Source: Symsagittifera roscoffensis (lineage: Eukaryota > Xenacoelomorpha > Acoela > Convolutidae). Taken from it: 64,000 nucleotides of DNA. The number at the start of each line of letters is the position of its first letter. Positions within the stretch are counted from its first letter, which is position 1. Location: NCBI RefSeq assembly GCF_963678635.1, contig NC_087067.1:53436233-53500232 (forward strand), written 5' to 3'. This document shows positions 19,181 to 30,346 of the stretch, piece after piece. The position numbers were made by a program, and so were the translations under genes. Below the pieces are notes generated by a model. The model was given only the letters and a program-made list of their open reading frames with translations. It made no database searches and was not told the origin of the DNA.

Positions 19181-19760
19181 CTTTGTCTATAAAAGAGAAG
19201 CCATTCTTTGATTTCTGGCCTGTCCGCCTCTCGTTGCTCTTGTCTCTCTTAGAATTCCGTCTTCTTACTCAAGCTATCGGGATTTTGATGTTTGTCCCTT
19301 GTCCTCTGTTAAATGATCATATTATAGCCGTACAAGCAAACTATCCATCTCCCAATGTAGCTCTGATCCATTGAGTACGTCTTCAGTGCTCTGTTGTCGA
19401 CCCGTAACTTGAATGGTTCGCTACCTAGGTACGCCCTGTATTTCTCTACAAAGTTGACTACCGCAAACGTCTCTGCTTTGGGTGCCCCTTACTTCCTCTC
19501 TGTATCACTCAAGACTTTGCTCCCGTACGCTATCGGTCTCAAGACTGTCTTTCCGTTCCATTCCTGCTCTTGAAGGAGTATGCCAGAGATCGCTACCACC
19601 GACGCATCCGTATCCAGCACGTACATTTCTTTTACCGTTGGCATACCTAGCACGGATATTTCACACAACTCTTTCTTTATTCTTTGAATTGACTCCTCTG
19701 CCGCGTTATTCCACGTGAATTTCTTGCCTTTGTGCCTCATGAGTTGTTGCATCGGGTATA
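19181..19760 (-). pseudogene. RNase H domain of Pol
   Basis: The 19,752-19,489 piece holds MYVLDTDASVVAISGILLQ with the first catalytic Asp and AYGSKVLSDTE. After a TAA at about 19,489 the same frame continues GAPKAETFAVVNFVEKY, keeping the catalytic Glu, and FKLRVDNRAL, keeping the next Asp. Later SMDQSYIGRW is visible. The catalytic acids are intact although the frame is not. A frameshift near 19,760 separates it from the reverse transcriptase. Confidence 0.8.
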
Positions 19761-20320
19761 TTTTGTCCGCATAGCCCTTGATGAATTACTGTAATAGTTC
19801 GCAAAACCCAAGAAGCTCATTAGTTGATGCTCTGTGTTCGGTGATTTCCAAGTCAGCACCGCTTCTACTGCGTCTGGGTCTGGCCTAAGGCCATGTTTAT
19901 CCACCATCATCCCCAGGTATTTAATTGAGTCCTTGAGAATCTCGCACTTCGATGGCTTGCATTTTAATCCTGCCTTTTTCATGCAAGCGAACGCCTCGTC
20001 TAGTCGCTCGATGTGGTCCTTTAGAGTAGGTGTCGCTATCACCATGTCATCCACGTAGCACATCACCAGGTTGCCATATTTCTTCGTTACACTTGTCAAA
20101 GCATGTGCCATCAAACGTTGAAACGTAGCCGTGGCATTGCAAAGGCCGAAGGGCATCCTCTTCCATTGAAACAGCCCCAGCTCGCAAGCAAACCCTGTCT
20201 TGTCCCTGTTCTGCTTCCTCAGTGGTACCTGCCAAAAAGCCGACCCTAAGTCAAGGGTTGTGAAAAATTTTGCATCCCCTTGTTTTGAGAGGCTCTCATC
20301 AATCCTAGGTATGGGTTTGA
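19737..20320 (-). CDS. Reverse transcriptase (Ty3/Gypsy Pol), 5'-truncated
   Basis: Starts abruptly at PIPRIDESLSKQGDAKFFTT and includes LDLGSAFWQVPL, FGLCNATATFQRLM, the catalytic CYVDDMVIATPT (CYVDD codons 20,046-20,060), GLKCKPSKCEIL, YLGMMVDKHGL and the thumb FLGFANYY. YVDD and the order of motifs place it in Ty3/Gypsy. Upstream of about 20,320 the DNA switches to an unrelated tandem repeat, so fingers, protease and Gag are missing. The frame reaches 19,737 but the last residues are out of register. Confidence 0.9.
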
Positions 20321-20329
20321 TGAGAGCCT

Positions 20330-20515
20330 GTCCCAAGACCCCTTGCAAAAGTTTTGGGACACCTCGCACTGTCCCAAGACCCCTCTCACAAGTGTTGGGA
20401 CAGTCGGATCTCTTGTTCCCTGGTGTTGGGACAGCCGGATCTCTTGTTCCCGAGTGCTGAGACAGCCGAATCTCTTGTTCCTGAGTGTTGGGACACTTAG
20501 ATCACTGTCCCCAGT
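20330..20515 (+). repeat. 31-bp minisatellite with hairpin units
   Basis: Four units of exactly 31 bp start at 20,392, 20,423, 20,454 and 20,485 (GTGTTGGGACAGCCGGATCT type). Before them, two units form hairpins with GTCCCAA and TTGGGAC arms (about 20,331-20,360 and 20,371-20,401). The array sits exactly where the left element is truncated, so it may mark the breakpoint. Confidence 0.75.
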
Positions 20516-21992
20516 ACCACCCTTTGAGCTCTAGTACTAAAAAGTCCCCCCAAAAACCCAATCCTACTAATCAAAAGTTTTTCCTACTAACCCCCTGAGA
20601 TTACCTTCCCTTTATTAATCCTATGCAAGTCGAAACATGACATGTTAGCAAGTGTCTCATGATCCCCAATTCGTTAGAAGCCAATAAAATTAGATCCGAA
20701 AACGAAAAAAATTTAAGTTGGAAAAATGATAAGAAACAGAAGAACGAGTATACCCAAAATTCAAAGTCGACCAAAATTCAATGACTTTTTGGTTGTCACG
20801 CGTTTTCCTCACCCCTTACTAACAATCTTATGGGGTATTCTCCTTTCGGGTTCCAAAAACTGTCTATTTCCGATCCCCCCACGCGAGCTGACCAGGTTTC
20901 CTACCTTAATTCGATCTTAAATTTGTATATCCTCGCGTTGCAACTCTTGTTCTGAGTCTAAAGATGGATCGTTGCAGACTCTTGGTCTACTAATGTAAGC
21001 AAATTGACGATATCGATTGTATAGTTACCATAATGTGTCCCCCCTTTTTACAACTTGCAACCGCCAACCTCCATCTTAAACAGCCCTCCTTCTAATTTCC
21101 CCCCTATCTAGCCCCCCACTTAAGCCGAAAATTACCCTAAGCGCGATGGGTGCTAAACCTCTCGAGACAAAACCAAGCTAAGACGAACCTGTTTCCAAGC
21201 TCTGCTCAAGTAAAAAAGTTTCCTCAAAACTGTGGATATTCGCCTATCGAATTTTACACCTATTTCCTAAAATGCAAAGTGGATTTTAACGATACCCGTT
21301 TGACCAAACAGAACCTCCGTCAACCTTCTTCCGTTTGCCCTGTTCTGTTTTGATCACACTACTGACTGGTCACCTACCGGTTGGTCACACTTTCCCCCTA
21401 GGCTTGTCACCTCTTCCAGTTAAGTCTCCCAGTGGCGGAAACTTGTTGTGCTCCACTTTCCCACTTCGCTGGGCACCTCTTCCGGTCAAGTCCCCCAGTG
21501 GTCCGCTGATATCACAAGCTATCTGAAAGCCTTACAACGCCCCACACTCGGGCACCTGTACAACTTTGCTATTTTGATCAAGACGATCGGTTTGATAAGA
21601 AAACAGTAAGTGTATACTAATTTAATTAAAATAAAGGTTTGATCCACCCTATCTGGAAGTCAAAGCCACTGTCCTTTTTATGTTTTCGTTGTTTTTAGTT
21701 CCTGTTTCTATTTTTTGTTTGTTTTTTTTTGTTTCGTTTTTTCTCTTTTGCTCATTTTTTGTCCCGTTAGTGACCCCTCCCCACTCGGTTAGCTAGGCCT
21801 CGTTGGAAAAGCTACCGGGGAAATTTTCTCAAATTTTCTTAAAAAGTTAACGCGTTACAACCAAAATGTGATTACCGTTAAACCGCGCCACCGGTACTCT
21901 AGAATGGTCATGCAGCCCTGAGTTGTGTCAAGTGGGTTTGATCCCGCAATCTTGATGTCGTAAAAACACCCAGGAGCGACATAAAAACACTA
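20516..21992. other. Noncoding stretch, no gene seen
   Basis: No open frame with recognisable similarity. It contains a degenerate two-copy repeat of about 70 bp (CACCTCTTCCGGTCAAGTCCCCCAGTGG type) at 21,380-21,505 and a T-rich run near 21,690-21,760. Confidence 0.4.
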
Positions 21993-23225
21993 TGTAACAG
22001 TCGCCTACTAAAATTACATATGAGTTTAAAGAAAAATAGGCCCTATAACCATTGGCTCAAGAATCAGGGACACTATCTCTTGTGTTTTTCTACCTCAAGC
22101 GTTCGGAGTCAATTGGGTTCACTTGCGGCATGAGACTAAAACCTTTGTTACAGCTTAAAGGCCACTACCAAAACACCCCTCCCCCACTCTAGAAAATAAG
22201 AACGTCCCCATACTTAGGTCTCAAAAAACCTAAAACACGCAAACGCCGTTATAAACAGGGTCGGAACCTTACGTACAGTCACTTTTTATTAGACAGTGGA
22301 CCTTTGATCCACTTCAGATGGATCCACCTAAAAACTCTCCCTAACTCAACATAAAAATATAAAATACACTCAAGAATTTTAAATTGGGTACTCACATACC
22401 GACACGACCTCTGGAGTTGAGTAACTAAATTATAAAGCAATTCTAGAATTGATTGGGTAATTAAGTTTAACTCAAGAAGTTTGAATTGAACAATTTTTGA
22501 CTCAAGAAACAAGTTTTGGATCTGGACCATTGGGCAGCTTCAGCTGTCCACCTTTCCACCGAAGGTTCACTCTGGTCCACTCTAGTTTCTCTCTTCTCCA
22601 CTCGCGATCAGTTTCCGTCTTCTGCCAAGAATGAGACAGCTCTATTTTTGTTCAAAATATATATTAGAAATTGCAAATAGCAATTTCCCGCTGCTTTTTT
22701 TGACTACTTTCCCGCGATTGTAGTTCGGTTCTTCTGATATTATTTTCTTGTATTTTCAGTTGTCGCGAGAAACCTGAATATGACACGCACAATTCGAATT
22801 TTTGAAATTTTAAATTTCACCCCAAAAACAAGGATAAACGTTTTTTCAAAGTCAATTTTCCAAATATGAACGACTGCCACATTCAGTTGTCCACCTTTCC
22901 ACCGACAGCTCACTCTGGTCCACTCTTATTTCTCTCTTCTCCACTCGCGATCACTTTTCTTCTTCTGTCAAGAATTAGACAGCTCTATTCTTGTTCAAAT
23001 TATAAGTTAGAAATTGCGGAAGGCAATTTCCTCCTGGTATTTTTTGACTACTTTCCCGTGATTGTAGTTCGGTTCTTCTGATAATTTTTTCTTGTATTTT
23101 TAGTTGTCGGGAGAAACCGGAGCATGACTTGCTCAATTCGAATTTTTGAAAAATTGCATTTCACTCCAAAATCAAGACTAAACGTTTGCTCAAGGTCAAA
23201 CTACCAAACATGACCGTCTGGCACA
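21993..23225 (-). repeat. LTR-B, 3' copy
   Basis: On the minus strand it starts TGTGCCAGACGGTCATG at 23,225 and ends GGCGACTGTTACA at 21,993. Its U3 side holds two tandem units of about 345 bp (boundary near 22,875), each with the hairpin GAAATTGC-5 nt-GCAATTTC (22,667-22,687 and 23,010-23,030). The loop differs between units (AAATA, GGAAG) while the stem is constant. The 5' copy at 28.6-29.8 kb has the same two-unit architecture. Confidence 0.6.
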
Positions 23226-23236
23226 TACTCCCCGGA
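23226..23236 (-). other. Polypurine tract next to LTR-B
   Basis: On the minus strand TCCGGGGAGTA directly precedes the LTR-B start. About 13 further bases upstream (ATCGATCTTGAG) are shared with the plus-strand site at 51,417-51,430. It lies downstream of module Z copy 3, as the LTR-A tract lies downstream of Z copy 1. Confidence 0.55.
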
Positions 23237-23599
23237 CTCAAGATCGATGTCCTCTTCGCGTGTCGTCGTCTGTCAGTGAGTCCCCAGAAAGTTGAGTGTG
23301 TCTCAAGATAATGTGCCAGTGGTCATTTACAGAAGTTTGCAGCAGATTTAATTTTATCTACACACCAAAACTCACAGCCATGCAAAATTGTCACATTATC
23401 GCTAAACAGCATTCAAAATTTGCATACACCTGCACCCTGAATTCCGCTTTGTAAGCTATCATTGAATTTTTTTTTATTTTGTCATTCAGAAAATTGTCAT
23501 GCAGCATTTTGTTTTTTATAGTTGATATAGTATAGCAATAACAATAATTTACTATTAAAATTTTTTTCCGTGCCCTCAGATTTCATCTGAGTTCACACT
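23237..23599. other. 3' noncoding region of the chimeric element
   Basis: AT-rich, no open frame of note. It lies between the end of module Z copy 3 and the polypurine tract. Confidence 0.4.
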
Positions 23600-26500
23600 C
23601 AAGCCCCTTTTTCTTTCCTCCGCTCACGACTCAAGAACCAATCCTTGAACACCCTCTTCAGTTCGTGCCTGTTGTTTTTGAGGTACTGGGTCCTGGCACA
23701 CTCATCGTAAAATGCCTTGCCAGTTCTTCTTTGTCATCTCTACTGATTACGATCTCTTCCATACCTTCAGCTGTTCGTAGGCTTGCATCCATTCCTTTCG
23801 CTATTGTAACCTTTTCGCCTGATTCGGCAGTTCCTTCACTTTAGATTCCCTATACAAGCAAAAGAAATTGTGCAAACTCAGGCTCACGTTCTTCGCCAGG
23901 TCCTCCTCCAATATCGATGCCCTCGCTTTGGTGTTATCTCGAGACACTCTACCAACCTTTTTCCAACCCGTGGTTTTCGCATTACGATGAGTTAGCAAGG
24001 GTCTCTTGAAGGCCTCGGGCCCGATCTCCGCCAGGAACTGCCGATATTCTTTCTGATGTTTCATAATGTGATTCTTCGTCACCGTATACAGCAACGACGT
24101 CAGCGTCGCTCGAAACCATGAAAAGAATCTTATGCGACTCCACACGTGCCTCACCTCCATGGGTATAGAGAATACCTTGCACGCAGTTTCAGACAACTCA
24201 AGCCTCCTGCTGTTATCAACGGCATGTATTGATTCCACTGTTGGTGTCGTCGACTCTCGATATTTTGTCACGTTTTCCTCGATCCACCGCAACGCCTGAT
24301 TGTGTTCCATCTCTCAAAATCACTCGGGTTTTCGCTTTTTATGCTCGAGAGTTCCTCCCCCAGATCTTACTCAAGTTCTCTCTTTGAACCCCCGGCACAG
24401 CTCCCATGAACTTCTTTAACAGTCTATGTGAGTGATGCGACAATAGAGCCAGGCGTACACACTTGGGTATCGAGAAGGCTTTGTCAATTAATACCCTCTG
24501 AGTGGATGCCCCCACCATCGCCATGTGTAACGGGTAGTGGCTTCCACACAGGTTGGCCATTACCGATCCCACTAGAGACTTCGCATTCATTGGCAAACTG
24601 TAGGCTTCACTCATGGGAAATCCCATCTCCGCCTCGAGACCAATCTTTCATCCTCTGATGTGTTTCTGGATCATTTGTAACACTCCAGGCCATGACTCCA
24701 CGCTCAACGCCGTCAACAAATGATGATCCGACTCTAGCATCTCCAGTGATTGCAAGCTGCACATCCTCGAGAAGAATCCCAATGCCTTCGCTATGTTCGC
24801 AGTGGTGCTCTCATAACACTCAGCCACTATCTGCACCTCATATTTTTCTTTCTCCGTGATGTCACTAGACCACGTGGCTAAGTCCTCCTTTTGAAAAGAT
24901 TTTATTCTGATGCAAGACCGTCCGTCACAATAATGCTCTCCACCTCCACACAGTAGATCCAGACAACTATCCGGTTCCATCTTCTTCACTAACTTTTCCA
25001 GCTTGCTCGTTGTTTCCTCCGATTCATTTCGACGAGGTAGGATTAGTTTATGCACTACATTCAGATTCCCCAAAGTTCTCATCTTTCGCTGGTGACAGTC
25101 TCACTCGCTCCGTGACTTCTTCAATTGAACTCGCGTGGGCATGTGGGCACCTAGATGGTCTCAGCAACTTCCAAACAGTCCCCAGATTCGTAATCAACAT
25201 GTCGTTTCCATTTCCCATCTTTAGTTCCACCCTCTTGTTCGAGCGCTGCACGCTGATTACCTCTGGCATCTTCTCAAGTAACAGACATAGGCTTGGACTT
25301 TCCCTTTCCGTCGGGTCAATCTCAACCAATTTCTCTGTCCAGAACTTTAACAATTCCGCCACCTCAAAATTCATATAGGCGTTTCCGGCCTCCGAATCCA
25401 AGAAAACGTTTTAAGCTATTCCCAATACTCCAGACACATATTGATACTCTCCCCGTTTGGTGGGCTGCGAATAGTCTTCTGCTCGGGCTAAATCACGATG
25501 CACGTCATGCTTCTCCTCGATTTTCTTGTTGTAGAACCTTCGTATTTCATCAAGCTTCCCATGGCTCTCTAGAGACTCCCTCGAGCCATCCCGTTCTTCG
25601 ATTCCAGTACTCTGGTACACGTTCAGGATGACAGTGTTTTACTTCCCATCGTTTTTTGATGGCACACTTGAACAGTAGTATCGGTTATCACTGGCATGAT
25701 CCACCTCAAGAAACAATTGGCATCTTTTCTCCTCGCTAGGCTCAATCCCTAGTTGTCTCGGGAAATATGCTGCACCAGCATTTGGTACACCCGCAGACCC
25801 TTGTTTCCCAGCTTAAGTTTGTCGTGCGAGGTCAACGCCTCTAACGCCACTCCCGCCAAACTCCATGTGAACATCAACTGTCCTGCCGTTCTGACAAAAG
25901 GATTCGCCATCAATGGCAATGCCGACGAGGGTGCTCTCATCGCATATTCAAAGTTTTCTAGCAGCAGGTTCTCCCAAGTCCGCCCCAGCTGATTTCCCAA
26001 CTCTAGCTTATTAACTTCCGCCTTCTTTAGGGTAGCCAAATGCCGCCGCTTGCGGGATACCCCTCAATGAAGCTTCTTCAGGCAACTCTCCAGTTCGTTC
26101 ATGGTCTCCACAGCTATACACCAAGGTCAAGTGTTGCCTCTCGTCGCATTTCTCTCAAGAGGATTGCACGTCACTTGCTTCCACATGGCCTGGTGTTGAG
26201 TCGAAAGCCATTCCTTGACGACGTCCACTTCCCACAATTGTCCACTAGTCGAACCCTTTTCGCGTTTGCCTTTAGGGGTTTGATGTCCTCCTCCGTTCCC
26301 GGAGCCGTCGGGGCTTCCCTTTCTCGCAGCACCCCGGCCAACTTCCTGGATGCTGAGCTGCTCTTGTAGGCCGCTGTTTTTCGTCGCGCTAGAATCATGG
26401 GAGCCGTCTCTTTTAGATTTTTCTCTGAAACCACATCCACCGAAGGACTTGCCTCTTCTGTCTCCCGTTTCCTTTTCCTTGAAATTATTCCTTTACTCGG

Positions 26501-26722
26501 GGGCGTCGCCACTATCATCACTGACTCAACTTCTTTATCCAGATCTTGTTTCTCCGACTCTTGCCGCTCCCCTTCTCGAGCCTTAAGTATATTAATATTT
26601 TTAATTATAATACTAGTCTTATTTTTATCATCCATTTCAATCATAATTCCATTATCATCACCTTTTTTATTCAGAGTAGGGCTATCTTTACATGGGTTGG
26701 CCTCAGTCGTCTGCTTCGGTTC
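23600..26722 (-). pseudogene. Modules Y and Z, copy 3
   Basis: Pieces 26,722-26,171 (Y), 26,039-25,749, 25,620-25,411, 25,401-25,048, 25,082-24,648, 24,626-24,339 and 24,310-23,801 (Z), with a likely tail to about 23,600 (FYDECARTQYLKNNRHEL). It is close to copy 2 but keeps two joins broken there: X-to-Y (NINILKAREG) and Y-to-Z (GVSRKRRHLATLKKAE), where copy 2 has TAA in place of a Leu codon. It also shows the C-terminus lost from copy 2: RHVWSRIRFFSWFRATL, then LTHRNAKTTGWKK, then LAKNVSLSLHNFF. The Cys/His cluster reads CGGGEHYCDGRSC. Copy 3 begins abruptly at LREPKQ, fused to a Helitron helicase. Confidence 0.7.
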
Positions 26723-28500
26723 CCTCAGACTTCTTTTCCATTTGAACGCAATCTTTTCAGATTCTTCAACTGTAAGGTTTATCCGTGGAATACATTCCAA
26801 TCGTTCGAAGATTGCTTTCGTGCAACTATTAGCTTATTGTCAATCATATCAACTTTGGTGAACTTCACACCGTTACACAGGCCATTCTTGGGACTTACTT
26901 TTCATATGAGCAAGATGGGTAGACCACTCTTAAGACGCATGAAATGGTCTGGCATGCAGGCAGATGCTAATGAATTAAAGAACTCCGTGGGATACTGACA
27001 TGCAACGTCAGGCGAACACACCAAATGAGCACTGTAGCATTCAAAACTCGAATCTAAACACAACCGGACATAAAGAAAAACCGTGCATCTTGAAGCAAAC
27101 GTTGAAAAATTAGTTTTCTTTGGCTTACTACCTGAGAATAAGTTGCAACAATATGAGTTGATTCTGCTGACCATTGAACTTCGCACAGCTAAAATAGCTC
27201 GAGATTTCTCTTCGCCTATATTCTCAGCCTAAACGCCTAACTGTTGTGTTACTACAAAAATAATGCACTTAATAAAGGTTTCAAAGTTTTCGATTCTTGA
27301 AATTGTCAAAACCCCATTCAACGGCTTTGCTAAGGGAGTCATCCTTATATATTCCGTTCGGTTCTCCGGAAGCTTTATGATTTCACCTTCTTTGCCATTA
27401 CTAATTGATAGTAACCAGTTGTCATAATCTTTAGCTTCTTCTTGGTCATACGCAGTCGAAAGTCGCATATTTTCACGGATACTGTACACAGTAAAATGAC
27501 GCCAAAATGACTTTTTGTTGGAAACTTCACCAGATTGCCTCTGATCTCGAGTTTTAACGACTGGAAGAATTTGTTTAGGAACTTGAGGTTATCACAGATC
27601 AAAGAAAAAACTTGACACATTTTCTAAGAAACTTGACTGATTTCAGAAATCTTGACAAATTTTAGACTTCATTACTAAAATCGCGTGACAACATTATTGG
27701 CCCAAACGGAACATCACTAACCATAATATATCTAAGACTTCGATCCAAAGCGTATCGATGAATCATTAGCGCTTCGTCCCAAACAATGACCTCAGTTTTT
27801 CTTAAGAGATCTGCTAGAAGAGATTGATACGGATCATTCAGCAGATCAATCTTGAAGATTTAACGGGATCTGGAATCGAGAATAGGCAGTACGGCCACTG
27901 GTAAGCTCTGTCGCAGCGATCCCCCTGGAAGCGACTGCAAGGGCAATTGAGGTGAAATTGGATTCATTGCTCGTACGCTTGCCAAAAAGGCATTTAAAGG
28001 GTACGTTATACCCATACCTCCTCTCGCATCGAGAAATGTGTAACTTTGGACTTTCCTTTTGACGGATGTTATGACATGTTGAGAAAACTTTCTTTGCTCA
28101 CTATTTAAAGACTTCACAGAACCTCCAAACATTTCAGCAACAAAAACATCCAGTTGTTCTTTATCGTAACGAAGTTCATCTTTTATAATGGTGAGCAGGT
28201 CCGACAATACAAGATGTACATGGCATAACTGGCTCACCAAACTTCAAGACTTTGCAAAAAAATGGCTTTTTCTAGCTCGGGGATTTCAATTATACTAATA
28301 GTTTTAATTGACACCATTTTGACGGTTCGGGTACCACGCTAGTCCAACCAGAAAACCAGTTTAATTTTTCAGGACGTACTTGTCCATTTATAGCCTCAGC
28401 TATCTTTTTTCCGAATACAGACTTCATGCGAGTCATTTCTAGATGTCAACCCAATCTTGGCGTCTCCTTTTCAAGATTTTATCTTGAAATTTTTTTCCGT
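26723..28500 (-). pseudogene. Helitron Pif1-like helicase, decayed fragment
   Basis: Motifs in order on the minus strand: DELRYDKEQLDVFV and LNSEQRKFSQHV (before motif I), FLDARGGMGITYPLNAF (Walker A, the GKT degenerated to GIT), VIVWDEALMIHRYALDRSL (Walker B, typical of Helitrons), ENMRLSTAYDQEEAKDYDNW, QYPTEFFNSLASACMPDHF, GLPILLI, KNGLCNGVKF and finally ECIPRINLTVEESEKIAF. These match the C-terminal helicase of RepHel proteins. No HUH Rep domain is seen. The frame changes many times. The last block (about 26,800-26,723) is in frame with module Y. North of about 28,260 the assignment is weak. Confidence 0.75.
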
Positions 28501-28635
28501 TCATAACATCAGCAACTAAGCAATTTCGAAATAAAAATAGGGTGCTACGGCGACCATAAGAAACTGTTTGCACTTCCTATGATGTCAGAGAAATACTGAA
28601 ATTTGCCTTTTTTCAAGGGTTTTATCCGCTCTCAT

Positions 28636-29815
28636 TGTAACAGTCACCTACATAAGTCACATAAGAGGTTAAAGAAAAATAGGCCCTATATCCATTGGCT
28701 CAAGAGTCCGGGACACTAACTCTTGTGTTTTTCTACCCCAAGCGGTCGGGGTAGATACCAAAATACCCCCCACTCTAGCAAATAAGAACGGCCCCATACT
28801 CAGGTCTCAAAATACCTATAATACGCGAAGGCTCTTAATAACGGGGTCGAAACCTTATGTATTGTTACTTTTTTTTAGACAGTGGACCTTTGATCCATTT
28901 CAGATGGATCAACGAAAAAACTCTACCTAACTGAACATAGCAATGCAAAACACACTCAAAAAAATTAAATTATGTACTCATATACCGACACGATCTCTGG
29001 AGTTGAGTAACTAAATTATAAAGCAATTCTAGAATTGATTGGGTAATTAAGTTTAACTCAAGAAGTTTGAATTGAACAATTTTTGACTCAAGAAACAAGT
29101 TTTGGATCTGGACCATTGGGCAGCTTCAGCTGTCCACCTTTCCGCCGAAGGTTCACTCTGGTCTACTCTAGTTTCTCTCTTCTCCACTCGCGATCACTTT
29201 TCGTCGTCTGCCAAGAATGAGACAGCTCTATTCTTGTTCAAAATATATATTAGAAATTGCAAATAGCAATTTCCCGCTGCTTTTTTTTACTACTTTCCCG
29301 CGATTGTAGTTCGGTTCTTCTGATATAATTTTCTTGTATTTTCAGTTGTCGCGAGAAACTTGAGCATGACATGCTCAATTCGAACTTTTGAAAAATTCCA
29401 TATTTCACCCCAAAATCATGTCTTTTGCATTGCTCAAGGTCAAACTTCCAAATATGACCGACTGGCACATTCAGCTGTCCACCTTTCCACCGAAGGTTCA
29501 CTCTGGTCATGTCTAGTATACTTCCTTTCCCCTCGCGATCAATTTCTGTCTTCTGCCAAGAATAAGACAGCTCTATTCTCATTCGAGTTATGTATTGGGA
29601 ATTGCGAATAGCAATTTCCGGCTGCTATTTTGGACTACTTTTCCGCGATTGTAGTTCGAATCATCTGATCTTATTTTTCTGATGTTTTCACTTCTGGCGA
29701 GAAACCTGAGCATGACATGCACAATTCGAATTTTTGAACCTTTGAATTTCACCCCAAAATCATGACTAAACGTTTGCTCAAGATCAAACTTCCAAAAATG
29801 ACCGACTGGCCCACA
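28636..29815 (-). repeat. LTR-B, 5' copy or solo LTR
   Basis: On the minus strand it starts TGTGGGCCAGTCGGTC at 29,815 and ends GTGACTGTTACA at 28,636. Same internal order as the copy at 22-23.2 kb, including two tandem U3 units, but it lacks about 60 bp around 28,750. Long runs are identical between the copies (for example about 130 bp ending at 29,140 with one difference), while other parts differ. Module Z fragment 4 lies immediately upstream, with no polypurine tract, so this copy interrupts an older Z gene. Confidence 0.6.
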
Positions 29816-30010
29816 TTAAAGACAATGAAGCTTATGGCTATTGAGGAACTTCTTGTTAAAGATTCGTTTTGTTTCTTCAATTTTTCCGTGGTTGTCCGAG
29901 GATTCTAGAGACTGATAATCCCTCTCGATCCCGATGCTTTGGTACGCATCCCACACACTGCTCACAAGTCGATATTCTATGGTCTTCATAAACAAAAATA
30001 AAGCTGAGCT
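29816..30010 (-). pseudogene. Module Z copy 4, N-terminal fragment
   Basis: About 65 codons matching the early part of Z: EYRLVSSVWDAYQSIGIE and NHGKIEETKRIFNKKF correspond to NVYQSTEIE and SHGKLDEIWRFYKKKF of copy 2. It stops at the LTR-B boundary. 30,011-30,190 shows no further similarity. Confidence 0.6.
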
Positions 30011-30194
30011 TGGCACCATTAATGATGCAAAATGAGTGACTATGATTACAAGTAATGAAAATACAAATCAAGAATTGAAATCAAAACCTTCCATCTCAAA
30101 AAATTTTGCAGGTACAAACGTTTGTTTCTATTAGAAAAGTTACAATCTAAAATGACCGAAAATTTTTTAATTTCCACAAAAAAAATGCACCGAC

Positions 30195-30262
30195 TGAAAT
30201 CGAGTTTTCTAGAGTTGTCGCCTCAAGCATGCGTCTTACCACTGCACCAAATTCACAGAACA
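30195..30262 (-). other. tRNA-like relic, possible SINE head
   Basis: On the minus strand TTTGGTGCAGTGGTAAGAC fits a Pol III A box and a D arm (GTGC/GCAT stem). A weak three-pair arm GAG/CTC follows in the anticodon position. No acceptor stem, no T at position 33 and no convincing B box. A decayed tRNA or tRNA-derived SINE is possible; a functional tRNA is not supported. Confidence 0.25.
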
Positions 30263-30346
30263 CAGTTCACAGGTTCACAGGTTAACTGCTGATCTGTAGG
30301 CTCCCCAGGCCTCTGTCGACCAGCTCCTTCTTGGACGTCCATTTCG

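Larger units (their letters stand above)
4302..20320 (-). mobile_element. Left giant Ty3/Gypsy element, truncated at both ends
   Basis: On the minus strand, in order: reverse transcriptase (from its fingers/palm), RNase H, acidic linker, integrase, Pol tail, a small ORF, then the SGNH/X/Y/Z polyprotein. The 5' end is cut inside the reverse transcriptase at about 20,320, where similarity to the right-hand element stops at PIPRIDE and a repeat begins. The 3' end is cut inside module Z by LTR-A at 4,301/4,302. Gag, protease and both of its own LTRs are therefore missing here. Every long segment carries frameshifts or stops, so it is not autonomous now. Confidence 0.8.
21993..29815 (-). mobile_element. 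Chimeric LTR element: LTR-B pair enclosing Helitron helicase and Y-Z genes
   Basis: Two direct repeats of about 1.2 kb (28,636-29,815 and 21,993-23,225) are in the same minus-strand orientation. Between them, in reading order, are a decayed Helitron helicase, module Y, module Z, noncoding DNA and a polypurine tract next to the left repeat. Gag and pol are absent. I see no primer-binding site after the 5' LTR and no matching target duplication at the outer ends, so the pair could also be one element's 3' LTR plus an independent LTR. Confidence 0.5.

Noticed and set aside
21893..21960. Possible tRNA (GGGTTTGATCCC looks like a B box)
   Set aside because: No acceptor, D or anticodon arm could be folded.
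23982..24182. Minus-strand 66-codon frame inside module Z copy 3
   Set aside because: Shadow of the conserved 24,310-23,801 frame.
26902..27186. A separate cysteine-rich secreted protein
   Set aside because: The end of the frame (YPTEFFNSL, LPILLI) is Helitron helicase; the Cys-rich start is a shifted frame of it.
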